Source: Ascidiimonas meishanensis
Lineage (GTDB): Bacteria > Bacteroidota > Bacteroidia > Flavobacteriales > Flavobacteriaceae
Length of the DNA stretch: 64,000 nucleotides
Reading direction: 5' to 3'
NCBI RefSeq assembly: GCF_037782385.1
Contig: NZ_JBBEXD010000004.1
Span: 372,001-436,000, forward strand
Below, in pieces: positions 33,647-42,952 of this stretch. The position numbers were made by a program, and so were the translations under genes. Positions within the stretch are counted from its first letter, which is position 1. The number at the start of each line of letters is the position of its first letter. The notes under the pieces are model-generated. The model searched no databases. It saw only the letters and a list, made by a program, of their open reading frames with translations, and had not been told where the DNA came from.

Positions 33647-36028
33647 ATGAGAGAAAAGGATTTTTCTATATACAATTCCAAATTCAAAACCAAGGTAGAT
33701 GGCGGACATCTTTGGAAAGCTGCCTCTAGAAAAGAGTCAGGAGGAGTGATCACCCTTCATAAAGAAGAGAAAAGGTTACGAATCTATCTTCGCCCAGAAG
33801 ATACCTTTATGAGTGTTCAAGATGCGCTGTTTGATTTGGTAAAGACCAGAAGTATTTTCCATTATTTTATGTTCCAAATCAAAAAAAGGCTCCCTTCTTT
33901 ACTGTTGTTAATCCCTATTGCGTTAACCGTAATTTTTATAGGATTTATTACTGTTTGGGGAGATTTGGTGGTGAATTGGTTTTTTTTAGGTAAAAATTCA
34001 AATACAATTTTTGGTGTTCCCATGAATCAATCTGCCATCATTTACGCAGTTTTAGCCATCGGAATAATTTACTTTTTCCCTGCTCTATTTACCGGAGAGA
34101 AAGAAGGTTTTATTGAAGCTTTGAACGAACGTTTTGGCAATAGAGAAGAATTGCGAAAACGATTTGGATTATTAATGAAGTTTTTAAAAACACAAGGACA
34201 TGTTGATACCGTTGAACTATGGAATCCAGATCTGTCTAATGAATTACATGATTGGGTAGGAAAGAGTTTAATTCCTTCATTTTTAGATCATGGAATAGAC
34301 CTTAATCTACAAATTAGAATAGATGAACGAAGATTGGTTGAAAACTATTTTCAAAAAAGAGAAAGTGAAGATCTTGAATGGGAGGAGAGAGATATTGAGC
34401 AAGATGAGAATTTTGAAGAGCCCATCGCTTATGAATATTTAGAATCTTGGGAAAAAACCTTGCTGGCAGTCTATGTTTTTGCTTCTACAGCCAGTTTAAC
34501 GCCCCGCTGGCATCAATTGCAAGGAAATGAAGCTTCGGGCGTATTGAATAACGCCGTTTCATTGCGTTTGGTAAAGGTGTTAATGGACCGATTTGCAGAA
34601 CGATTATTTTCAGCAGAGGACTTGGCAAAACTGATTTCCTTAGATTTATTTACCAGTAGATGTATTAATGATTATGGCATATTAAAACATGCTTTGAGAT
34701 ATACAAATGATGTTTTGGCCATAAGCGAAGAAGTGGTGGCCTTTGAAAGAGAAGAGGTAGAAGAACAAATGCAATTTATGATTTCTTACCTTCAAACAGA
34801 TGTGGTTGAAGTGATCCATCTTTTAGACGATCCGGCAGCGGCTATTAAACTGAATTGTATTCTGGAAAATGAAAGTATTTACAAAGAAAATAGATTAGCA
34901 GCCATTCGCTTTTTTGTAGATTCAGTTAGTAGTTCTGAGCAATATAAAATTCTAAAAAAATATTGGTATCTCGTTATTGAAAATCTTTCTGAAAAGAAGG
35001 ATATGAATAATGATGTCTATCGCATTATAGGGGTAGATTCTTTATTAAAGCTAGCCACTATTTTTGAACGCGCAGCTATGTATGAGCACGCGCATGATGC
35101 CTTGGCATATATAGAACAAATCTATCCGTTTAGAGGTCAGATAGGCAAGGCCAGAATAAAAGAACGTCAAGGAAATTTTGAACATTCTGTGCAAACCATG
35201 TTGAAAATTAGAGAAGATTGGAAACAAGAAAAAATCAGTTTGGAAAGAAGCTCTGTAGTCGACTTAAATTTAGATATTTCCTGGGCTATTGTAAGCGGCC
35301 GTTTGGCAAATTATCAATCTGTAGGTAGAGAAGCCATTGCAGATGCCGCAGCGCTGTTGCATAGTAATTTTGACACCATAAGAAATAGTGATCAAACCAT
35401 TCGTGTCTACAATATTTTAGCCAATTATGAAGAATGGGAAGGAAGACCCGAAGGAGCCATTGCAAATTATAACAAAGCATTGCAAATACCCGGCGTTCAT
35501 CAATCTGGATTAAGCAACTTATTAGTAAATAAAGGGATTGCCTTAAGACAGATAAAAGAATTAAAAGAAGGCGTCTTTTATGGTGAGCAAGGGGTGGAAA
35601 TTAAAACCGCTATTGGTGATGCAGATCAATTGCCTATTGCCTTGCATAATTTAGCACAAACATATCTGGAGCTAGCTTTTTCTACTCAAGAGAAAGAAGT
35701 TAAAATTCAATACCTAACAAAAGCTTGGCAACATGCCCAAAAAGGACTTGATATTCTTGTGCAAACAGGTTCTATAAAAAAGCAGGGACAATTGCTGGCA
35801 GAAAAATTTATTAGCGAATATCTGCTTTCCTTAACTCAGCAAGTCAAAAGGCAAAAAGAGCTTTCTACGAGCCTAAAAATGCTGCAAGATTGGCTTAAGA
35901 ATGAACTGCAAGCAGGAAGAGCTCATACCTATGACTGTAAGGTAGTATTAACAGAGTTGCTAGGGCTTATTGAAAATACCGAGTTTAAAAGTTTAGAAGA
36001 GGTGATCCATTGGTCTTTGCCCTCCTAA
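33647..36028 (+). CDS. Membrane protein with C-terminal TPR-like repeats
   Basis: 793 residues, unrecognised. Two membrane segments lie close together at about residues 82-105 (LPSLLLLIPIALTVIFIGFITVWG) and 120-140, leaving about 80 residues in front and 650 behind. The long cytoplasmic part has an acidic coiled stretch (about 235-260), and from about 470 to 750 helical repeats with TPR character (AAMYEHAHDALAYIEQIYP, IAVRIYNILANYEEWEGRPE... and LPIALHNLAQTYLEL). Such architecture suggests a scaffold at the inner membrane. It is the last plus-strand gene before a 900-bp gap; no terminator is obvious. Confidence 0.72.
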   Translation: MREKDFSIYNSKFKTKVDGGHLWKAASRKESGGVITLHKEEKRLRIYLRPEDTFMSVQDALFDLVKTRSIFHYFMFQIKKRLPSLLLLIPIALTVIFIGFITVWGDLVVNWFFLGKNSNTIFGVPMNQSAIIYAVLAIGIIYFFPALFTGEKEGFIEALNERFGNREELRKRFGLLMKFLKTQGHVDTVELWNPDLSNELHDWVGKSLIPSFLDHGIDLNLQIRIDERRLVENYFQKRESEDLEWEERDIEQDENFEEPIAYEYLESWEKTLLAVYVFASTASLTPRWHQLQGNEASGVLNNAVSLRLVKVLMDRFAERLFSAEDLAKLISLDLFTSRCINDYGILKHALRYTNDVLAISEEVVAFEREEVEEQMQFMISYLQTDVVEVIHLLDDPAAAIKLNCILENESIYKENRLAAIRFFVDSVSSSEQYKILKKYWYLVIENLSEKKDMNNDVYRIIGVDSLLKLATIFERAAMYEHAHDALAYIEQIYPFRGQIGKARIKERQGNFEHSVQTMLKIREDWKQEKISLERSSVVDLNLDISWAIVSGRLANYQSVGREAIADAAALLHSNFDTIRNSDQTIRVYNILANYEEWEGRPEGAIANYNKALQIPGVHQSGLSNLLVNKGIALRQIKELKEGVFYGEQGVEIKTAIGDADQLPIALHNLAQTYLELAFSTQEKEVKIQYLTKAWQHAQKGLDILVQTGSIKKQGQLLAEKFISEYLLSLTQQVKRQKELSTSLKMLQDWLKNELQAGRAHTYDCKVVLTELLGLIENTEFKSLEEVIHWSLPS

Positions 36029-36955
36029 AAAAGAAAAGTCCTTAAATTTCTTGGGCTTGTTATTGCGGTAGTATCTATTTTTATGGTATCACCTTACAAT
36101 TAAATTAAAAAACGAGTAAAACTAAATTTACTTGTCTTAATTAATTTATTACCAACTGCAACGGTTATTGACACAACTGGGAGGCGCATATTGAAGTTGA
36201 TCAAAGGGTGCTTCTCCACATTCTTCTGCAGAGATGCAAAATTTTCCTCCATAAATTGATTTCTGTTCTCTTTTACTTAAGACTTTTCCTAAAATTTTCA
36301 TTTTCCTAAAATTTTAAAATAAAACTAAACCGTGAACTATTTAAGGACACTCTCGGCTTGTGTCCATTCCTCCATAGCAAAATATTTTAATTACAATAAA
36401 TAACTTGCTTTACCTACAAAATGTATTTTCACCATGCTATTAAAGGATACTTTGTCTATTGATTAAATATCAAAAAAGTATATTCTTACTAAATATACAA
36501 GTATTTTCTTATTTTAATATAAAAAATTGTCAAAATGAATAAAATCAATCATTTTGCTTTCAGAAGCGAGATTATCAAGAGATTCGCAAATATTAGTTAT
36601 CAATCTAAAATGATTAATGCTTTTTAAAAGCCCGTACAGTGGAGATTTTAACACTTTTCAGGTTCTGTATAGTGGTAGCCGAAAGATCTAATACTATTGT
36701 AATTTATTTTCGTGATATCTAATTTATCTTATGTAATTACAAATAAAGCAAAACAACTTCCTCCCAAAAGGTGAATACCCATCTAAAAGATTTCAGATTT
36801 ATTTTTTTCTATTAATGATAACGTCTGCATAATGCAGTTTATGAAATATTTACATTAAAAATACATATTTCTTGTAATGGTCCTAAAGAGTAGTTTTAAG
36901 ATTCTTTATGCGTATAAGATTAAATATATTGAGTGAACTTCATACTCCTTCAAAG
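36029..36955. other. Long AT-rich gap holding one small peptide gene
   Basis: Apart from the minus-strand peptide at 36149-36301 I see no convincing gene. Features: a weak minus-strand terminator (36106-36132: stem AGTAAA/TTTACT then CGTTTTTT) just after the peptide stop, and a hairpin GGACAC, nine bases, GTGTCC at 36345-36365 upstream of the peptide. The rest to 36955 is AT-rich without clear repeats, and any short frames there are not supported. Confidence 0.5.
36149..36301 (-). CDS. Double-glycine-leader, Cys-rich bacteriocin-like peptide
   Basis: A 50-residue peptide too short for most gene callers. Leader: MKILGKVLSKREQKSIYGG, which matches the Bacteroidota bacteriocin-type leader pattern (hydrophobic start, KxEQKxIxGG). 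A cleavage after Gly-Gly would leave a 31-residue core with four Cys (FCISAEEC and PSCVNNRC), two Gly, two Pro and one Trp near the end. Peptides of this type are exported by C39-peptidase ABC transporters and often act as antimicrobials or signals. No transporter is encoded nearby within the window. A short hairpin and a weak terminator flank it. The leader pattern is clear; antimicrobial activity is inference. Confidence 0.75.
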   Translation of the reverse strand: MKILGKVLSKREQKSIYGGKFCISAEECGEAPFDQLQYAPPSCVNNRCSW

Positions 36956-37648
36956 CTATTCTTTTAGTTCTTTTTCAATTTCGTTTATTAGTATTCCAAC
37001 TTTTTCATAAACTTCCTGATACGTTTTCAATACAAATTTTCTGTTTACCTGAATACTCCATAAATAACTCAACACAATTTTTCTATCCGATTCTATCAAC
37101 GTTAATGGTAATTCAATTTCGCTAATATTACCTTTTAAATCATATTCAAAATGTGGTGCAATTATACTGTTAATTTTGCTGAAATAGTTACTGTGAAATT
37201 GCATTTCATTATATTCTTCCTCCAATTTTTCTATTGTCTGATAATCAAACTCGTATAATGAAATTATGTGTTCTCTCAAAGAGTCATTCTTTATCAGTTC
37301 AAACCCTCTTGATTTTAAAGCTTCATAACCCGAGGTATTTTGAATTGAAATGAAGTCCCTTGTCAACATAAAATAATGTTGTTGCAGGGTATCCAAATTG
37401 GGCTTTTGATTACTAAAAATTTCTCGCCAAAAAATACACGATTTAATTCCCTGTTCGTGCCCAATAATATTTAAACTTATATCTTCTCTGTCCTTTTCAA
37501 GTCCGTTCAAAATTTCCGTAAGAATTTTAGATTCTGCTCTACTATCTCTGCGATTATCATTCCAATTGTTCAATGCAAATGCAGAAATCACTGCAATAAA
37601 AATTGACAGGAATTCAAAGGCATATTTTTTCCAATTCTTTTTCTTCAA
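36956..37648 (-). CDS. DUF6090 family protein
   Basis: 230 residues with one N-terminal membrane segment (KYAFEFLSIFIAVISAFALNNWNDNRRD, about 8-35), then a helical, acidic cytoplasmic or periplasmic domain (EILNGLEKDREDI, YEALKSRGFELIKNDSLREHIISLYEF). This is the DUF6090 family that is common in Bacteroidota, frequently in multiple copies. Function unknown. It stands alone on the minus strand, 188 bp from the AsmA-like gene. Confidence 0.85.
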   Translation of the reverse strand: MKKKNWKKYAFEFLSIFIAVISAFALNNWNDNRRDSRAESKILTEILNGLEKDREDISLNIIGHEQGIKSCIFWREIFSNQKPNLDTLQQHYFMLTRDFISIQNTSGYEALKSRGFELIKNDSLREHIISLYEFDYQTIEKLEEEYNEMQFHSNYFSKINSIIAPHFEYDLKGNISEIELPLTLIESDRKIVLSYLWSIQVNRKFVLKTYQEVYEKVGILINEIEKELKE

Positions 37649-37836
37649 TTTTTTTGGTTTTATACCTTAACTGATAAATGCCAAGGGGTTAATGATGCTA
37701 TTAAGTTATAGTAATTAGTAGCTGCAAAGTTAAATTAGTTCTTTTCGTTACCTATTTCAGATTTGAAAAGTATGGGTTATGCCCCGTATTATTTGGAGTT
37801 CATTCTCCTCTAAAATTATCAAAATTAGAACTGGTA

Positions 37837-40800
37837 TTACTTCTCTTTTTTCTTACCCAACGAAACCTTATAGTCATCTACACTCCCTTTGATCTTTAGA
37901 TTGAGATACTTTATTTTTTTGTTAGCATCTACTTCTACAATCTCCTCTTCTTGCTCTTCATTAATGGTAGGATCTTCCTTCTTTCCAAATAATTTTTGCC
38001 AAGCCGCTTTTCTTACCGTTTTCCAAGGTATGCGTAAATAATAATCAATATTTTGATTATTATCATGTGTACCAGACAATTCTATATGGCCCAAAGTAGA
38101 TTCTATCTTCATAGAGGGAATGGTAATCTTCCCTTGCTTTATATCTAAGCTATTTTGTAACGTATCAAATCGAATGTTTTGCAGGTTTTTATCTCCCATA
38201 TAATCTGAAAGCGCCAACATTGGATCGTAATTTTTCAACCTTCCATTCAATACTTTTACATCCATTTCTATGGTAGATTGGTCCAGATCGGGAACTAGAT
38301 CTGGGTATACTCTAATCTTACCTTTAATTCTAGAAGTGAGTTTTCCTTGTAAATTTTCTGAAACAAGATGGTCTTGGCCAAAATTTTCAAATTTGAACAG
38401 CAATTTATCCAAATCAACATTATTCATTTCCAAATCTGGCTGCATATAGATATGTTTTGGATCACTCCCATTAAAATATCCACTTAATCTAATATTTCCT
38501 CCTGCAGCATCCATATGTAAAGTATCTACATAAATATAATGGTTAGGTGTTGTTCTTAAATCTGCCTTGATATTTTGAAGATCTATTCTATGATACATAA
38601 AGTGCGCAATATCAACCTTAAATTGCATATCTGTAAATGGCAACTCATATAAATTAAAGGCATCTGCGTGTTCTTTTACATCTGCTGTTTTTGAAGTAAC
38701 CACTTCTGTTGGCTTTGGCGGACTTAAATTGAAATTGAAAAGTGCATCAAAGTCAATATAATTTGCCTTTAATCCGAGATAATTATCTCTTTTCTTTATT
38801 TGAGGATCTTTACCCAGATAATAGTTTACATCTAAATTAAAATTGGTGGTTCCTATTTCCCCATGAAAATCTTTTATCACTAAGTGTTCCTCTCCGTAAT
38901 GTATATTTCCTCTAAAATTGTTAAAGCGAAGTGGATGCAATTTCATTTTTGTGTCTAACTTGTCTAAAGCCAAATCTATGGATTGCAAAGCAGAATCTTT
39001 ATAATGCATACTAGAAGTAAAATGCAATGCCAAATTATCAAAAGTTTCGTGTCTGTATTCTTTTGGAACATAATTTTCTCCCTGATACGAAAAGACATCT
39101 TCCAGTCTTAATTTATTAGAAATAAGATTGATATCTAAATATACATCTCCGTTAAGTTCGGGTTGCATCCAAAAAGCATACTCATATATTAGCCCGTCAA
39201 AATGAAAATCACTATCATCTATGTATCCCGTAAAATCTATTATTTCTAAGTTTTTGTCACCTATAAACACATCGGCATGAAAATCATGCAATCTATGCGG
39301 ATAATGCTTCAGGTCTGCATATAAACTATCAATAAAAAATTCACCTTTCGGTAAATACTCAGATTCTGTAAAATCTTTTGCAGAAGCCTTAAAAGAAAGC
39401 CCCAACCTCAGCTCTTTTATTTGTTCATCAAAACCTTTTTGAATAGTGTCTTGTTTTGAAAAACTGGTTAATTCAGCAATATCCAGGTATTTGGAGGTAA
39501 TATCCAAATGAGCATCTACTGGGATGTTAGTATGATGCACAATTGCAGGTAGGTCTGAAAGAAAACCACTTGCCGATAGATCTGAATTTCCAATCATTAG
39601 TTCAAACTGGTTCAGGGTCGCTTCCTTGCCATTCATTACTAAATTTACATTCAAATCGTGCAAGGGAGCGGGAAATTCTTTGGCAACTAAGCTCAAGTCT
39701 TTTACAATCAATTCTGCAAAGTACGCCTGATTGAATTTTTGTAATGCCTTTTCGGGCATGTCAATATCAATAATATCGTGAAAATTCATTTTTAGCGAAA
39801 CCTCTCCGGAAGCATCTTGTACTTGCTCTAGTTCCAGAAAGTCTACAATAAAATCAAGATTGAAATTTGAGTTGAGTTGCATCTCTACTTCTGGAGATTC
39901 AAAATTCTTTACAAAAATAGCCCCTTCAAATTCTCCCTTTTCCAAAGAGGCGGTCATATTGGTTAGCGAAAATTCCATGGTACTTGCGCTTCTATTTTTT
40001 CCATTTGTAAAATGACCATTGAAGCCCATATTATCTATCTTTTTGCCTCTTTCAGTATTCTCTAAAAAGGCTTTTCCAGCCCCAAAATTGACATCGATAA
40101 AAGGTGTGTTTCCTTTGTTAGCAGGTCCTTGAATACTCGCATTAAAATAAATTTCACCAGAATTTTTGTATTTATCTAAAACGGGGATTATATCTGCCGG
40201 AGCAAAAGCAATAAGCATATCAAAATTGGGCTTTGTTCCTTTTACAGAAAGGTCAAGATTTACATCATTTTTTGTGTCTATAGAGCCTTCTAACTCAAAA
40301 TCCCCATTTTCCATTATAATCCCTGAAGGTTGTATCTCAAGAATGCCCGTGGACTCATTAAATACCAGTTCTGTATGCACTTCAAAATGTTTTTTACGGA
40401 TGAAGGTTGTATCCCCGTCTTTTATCACATTTAATTCAAACTCTGTATCTATTTGTCCAGCGGTAATACTATCTTTTCGGCTAAAACTACCTGTACCTGT
40501 GTATATAAATTTTTGGACCTCTGTATTCGTAGCTTCATCTAAGGTGTGGATATCCAGATTTTTGAATTTAATTTTTTTTAGATGAAGATTGGTAGCGGGT
40601 GTTTCTGTTTCAGCAGTGCTTGCCAAGGAGTTTTGAATATTGGTAGTATTATTTTCATGAATAACCATATTAAAGACGCCTTCTTTAACTAATACGGATT
40701 GAATAGCATAGTTTTTATTAACCATATCCCATAGGTTAAAGCCTATGTATAGGTCTTTTACATCCATTATAATGGGTGCATTGTCTTCTTTTGTTTCAAA

Positions 40801-41031
40801 AATTTGCACATCTTCCACTTTTACAGAGATGTATGGAAAGTTTCCGAAAAGTGATAATTTACTTTCGCCAACACTCACGAGGCCTTTGTGTTCTTGGTTT
40901 AGTTTTGCGATCTCCCCCTTGATAATTTCAGATTGGTTGCTCTGAATATATAGTATGAGGCCTCCAACTAATAAAATAGGAACTACGATAAGTGCCCATA
41001 AAATTCGTTTCCAGCGTTTTTTAATCTTCAA
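37837..41031 (-). CDS. AsmA-like outer-envelope protein
   Basis: 1064 residues. One N-terminal membrane segment (residues 8-28, WKRILWALIVVPILLVGGLILYI) and then a long beta-rich region of the AsmA/DUF3971 type: repeats of short strands separated by loops such as NFNLDVNYYLGKDPQ, QNIDYYLRIPWKTVRKAAW and the C-terminal LNLKIKGSVDDYKVSLG. AsmA-like proteins are periplasmic bridges linked to lipid transport between the membranes and outer-membrane homeostasis. The length is in the range of the larger Bacteroidota members. No operon partners are near. Confidence 0.85.
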   Translation of the reverse strand: MKIKKRWKRILWALIVVPILLVGGLILYIQSNQSEIIKGEIAKLNQEHKGLVSVGESKLSLFGNFPYISVKVEDVQIFETKEDNAPIIMDVKDLYIGFNLWDMVNKNYAIQSVLVKEGVFNMVIHENNTTNIQNSLASTAETETPATNLHLKKIKFKNLDIHTLDEATNTEVQKFIYTGTGSFSRKDSITAGQIDTEFELNVIKDGDTTFIRKKHFEVHTELVFNESTGILEIQPSGIIMENGDFELEGSIDTKNDVNLDLSVKGTKPNFDMLIAFAPADIIPVLDKYKNSGEIYFNASIQGPANKGNTPFIDVNFGAGKAFLENTERGKKIDNMGFNGHFTNGKNRSASTMEFSLTNMTASLEKGEFEGAIFVKNFESPEVEMQLNSNFNLDFIVDFLELEQVQDASGEVSLKMNFHDIIDIDMPEKALQKFNQAYFAELIVKDLSLVAKEFPAPLHDLNVNLVMNGKEATLNQFELMIGNSDLSASGFLSDLPAIVHHTNIPVDAHLDITSKYLDIAELTSFSKQDTIQKGFDEQIKELRLGLSFKASAKDFTESEYLPKGEFFIDSLYADLKHYPHRLHDFHADVFIGDKNLEIIDFTGYIDDSDFHFDGLIYEYAFWMQPELNGDVYLDINLISNKLRLEDVFSYQGENYVPKEYRHETFDNLALHFTSSMHYKDSALQSIDLALDKLDTKMKLHPLRFNNFRGNIHYGEEHLVIKDFHGEIGTTNFNLDVNYYLGKDPQIKKRDNYLGLKANYIDFDALFNFNLSPPKPTEVVTSKTADVKEHADAFNLYELPFTDMQFKVDIAHFMYHRIDLQNIKADLRTTPNHYIYVDTLHMDAAGGNIRLSGYFNGSDPKHIYMQPDLEMNNVDLDKLLFKFENFGQDHLVSENLQGKLTSRIKGKIRVYPDLVPDLDQSTIEMDVKVLNGRLKNYDPMLALSDYMGDKNLQNIRFDTLQNSLDIKQGKITIPSMKIESTLGHIELSGTHDNNQNIDYYLRIPWKTVRKAAWQKLFGKKEDPTINEEQEEEIVEVDANKKIKYLNLKIKGSVDDYKVSLGKKKEK

Positions 41032-41246
41032 AGTAATGGTCTTTAGGATTAGAAAAGGTGTTTGACCTTAAAAGTAAAGAATTCGTGTGAAAAAACTTGT
41101 TTTAGTATCTGATTTAGTTTTTGGGTTCACCGCATTTATTTATTAACTGTTTTACAGTTTTTAAATTTTTACCCCCCTAAACGCTGTGGTGTTAGCCTTG
41201 TTGGTTTTATTTATTCTAAAGGCTTGTGCGGTACTTACCATTGGAC

Positions 41247-41576
41247 TTAATTATTTTTTATTTCAGGTGGATTCGCTAAAGCTTGTTTAACAACAGTTGC
41301 AACTGTGTCTATTGTAATTTTGTTTCTTTTACAATATTCACTTTGTAACCAATCTTCAATAAGTTTTGCTCCTTTACTTGCATTACAAGAAATACAACAT
41401 AGCGCAATATTGTCCTTTCCATTTATTCTTATATCATTGACAATATGTTCCCATGAAGGTTTTGATTTTCTCAAATCATTGCTCTCTGAAAATTCTACTC
41501 TACAATAAACACAACTTTTATCTCGCCGTTTTACAAAGATTTCTACATCACTTGAAATTCCCCATTTATTCGCCAT
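41247..41576 (-). CDS. HNH-type endonuclease domain protein
   Basis: 109 residues. Zinc-binding Cys pairs CVYC (22-25) and CCISC (60-64) bracket the HNH core: WEHIV (His44), NIALCC (Asn56) and CNASKG (Asn65). These match the HNH fold found in homing endonucleases, restriction enzymes and 5-methylcytosine-type nucleases. No additional domain is present. It lies 10 bp from the broken Mrr-like remnant, so it may be part of the same decayed restriction locus. Specific activity unknown. Confidence 0.85.
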   Translation of the reverse strand: MANKWGISSDVEIFVKRRDKSCVYCRVEFSESNDLRKSKPSWEHIVNDIRINGKDNIALCCISCNASKGAKLIEDWLQSEYCKRNKITIDTVATVVKQALANPPEIKNN

Positions 41577-41583
41577 AAATCAA

Positions 41584-41793
41584 TTATTCTCCTTCAAAGA
41601 AATTGTTATCAATTTCTTTAACTTCATAGGTTGTTTTTACTTGAACACCAACATTGTATTGATGCATCAAGTCCACTAGCTTCGAACCGTCAATTAAGAT
41701 AATTGAATGATGAGCCTCTCTCGCTTTTTTAATTGCTTAATCATCAAAAGTAGATGTTGTTATGAAACCTCCTTTTGAAGTGTCTCCACTCAT
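41584..41793 (-). pseudogene. Mrr-like restriction endonuclease C-terminal remnant with in-frame stop
   Basis: From the ATG at 41793 the frame reads GGFITTSTFDD, a TAA stop, then AIKKAREAHHSIILIDGSKLVDLMHQYNVGVQVKTTYEVKEIDNNFFEGE (about 50 residues here described by position), ending at 41584. GFITTSxF, IILIDGSKLVDLM and YNVGV are the C-terminal half of Mrr/REase_Mrr proteins. The N-terminal catalytic half is absent, and the in-frame stop confirms decay. Directly upstream lies a truncated membrane-anchored gene whose end is replaced by this fragment. Confidence 0.8.
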
Positions 41794-42047
41794 TCAGGAG
41801 TTAATTCGTTCAGAAGTTCCTCTTTAGAAGTTATACTTGGTATGTTAATAATCAAGTTTGTATGTTCTCTTTCATAATTTACAAAAGCATAGCATAAAAG
41901 TAAAATAGCTTTATACCGTTTTTCTTTCAATTCTTGTTTTGAGTCCGATTTCTTTTTTCTAGAAGCAATAACATAAGAAACGATTGCTGGTATGACACTT
42001 CCAATCCCTATTAATCCGAGTGCCGCTAAAATTTGTTCAATCGTCAT
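41790..42047 (-). CDS. Truncated small membrane-anchored protein
   Basis: 85 residues with one N-terminal membrane segment (ILAALGLIGIGSVIPAIVSYVIA, about 5-28) and a basic helix after it (SRKKKSDSKQELKEKRYK). The frame ends TPE just where the Mrr-like remnant begins, in a different frame, so I read it as the 5' part of a longer gene joined to foreign sequence by deletion or insertion. Whether it is still translated is unclear. Reads as a hypothetical protein. Confidence 0.55.
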   Translation of the reverse strand: MTIEQILAALGLIGIGSVIPAIVSYVIASRKKKSDSKQELKEKRYKAILLLCYAFVNYEREHTNLIINIPSITSKEELLNELTPE

Positions 42048-42227
42048 ATTTTAATTTCTTAGTTATAGTTAAAGACTGAACTAAGCGTATTGTTCAATTT
42101 TAGTTTTTCTTATCCAAAGCTAAATCCATAAGATTTAGCAACTTTATAAATATACACAGACCTTTCGATTTAGCCCTAAAGTCCCAATTACGTAGCTGCC
42201 TTTTTTAGCATTGCATTAATCGGCCAA

Positions 42228-42680
42228 CTAATGTTCAATTTCATGGGTGTCCCTAACCTTGCTAAATGTCAAGTCTAATAATTTCCAACCAGTTTCTCCC
42301 TTTTTATAGATTTCGGTTACTGTAAATTCATTGGATACGTCGTTCCCTCTTACATGTGCCACTAAGGTTATTCGATTCCATAGTACCGCAGTATTATCAA
42401 AAATTTCTACTGCAACATCATGAACATCGGCTTGCTTATACCAAATACTGCCAGTTTTAATGATTTCGAGTTCTCTGTCTTTGTTCCAAGTCCCGCTCAT
42501 ATGAACGAACTTAGACCTGTCATCAAAAAGTATGGCTAGTTCATCTACATTTTTGTCCGACATCCATGTCCATTTATTATTTGAAAGAGTTTTAATCTCA
42601 TCTTTAGCGGTAGAATCCTGTGAGAAGGATAGGTTCGAGTAAGCGATAACTAAAATTAATATGATAACTGATTTTTTCAT
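42228..42680 (-). CDS. Secreted nuclear-transport-factor-2-like (SnoaL/DUF4440) protein
   Basis: 150 residues. N-terminal signal peptide (KKSVIILILVIAYSNLSFSQ, cleavage about residue 20). The remainder has the NTF2-like pattern: WMSDKNVDELAILFDDRSKFVHMSG, DVHDVAVEIFDNTAVLWNRITLVAHVRG, EIYKKGETGWKLLDLTFSKV. Cone-shaped fold, typically with a small-molecule or enzymatic pocket, but these DUF4440 members are uncharacterised. Probably periplasmic. It stands alone, divergent from the receptor gene at 42953. Confidence 0.82.
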   Translation of the reverse strand: MKKSVIILILVIAYSNLSFSQDSTAKDEIKTLSNNKWTWMSDKNVDELAILFDDRSKFVHMSGTWNKDRELEIIKTGSIWYKQADVHDVAVEIFDNTAVLWNRITLVAHVRGNDVSNEFTVTEIYKKGETGWKLLDLTFSKVRDTHEIEH

Positions 42681-42952
42681 TTCTGTATTTTTTAGGTTGC
42701 AGACAACTACTTAATAAATCCACTTTATGGTGTTTATTTCTCTTTCAAAGATACATTTTTCGCAAGTAAGCTAAAAGAGTGGATGGTAGTAGAAAGTAAC
42801 CAATTTTAATGGAAAGTAATAAAGATATTGAATAAAGAATGATTCGCTAAACCATATGCCTTTGAAGCGTTAACAGAAGAATATCCTACACTAACAGAAT
42901 AAAATTTTCTTTAACCAAACATTCTATCACATTTGCTTAAAATTAAGGGTAA

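Noticed and set aside
36535..36630. 30-codon plus-strand frame starting MNKINHFAFR
   Set aside because: Too short, no promoter element, no leader motif; not distinguishable from chance.
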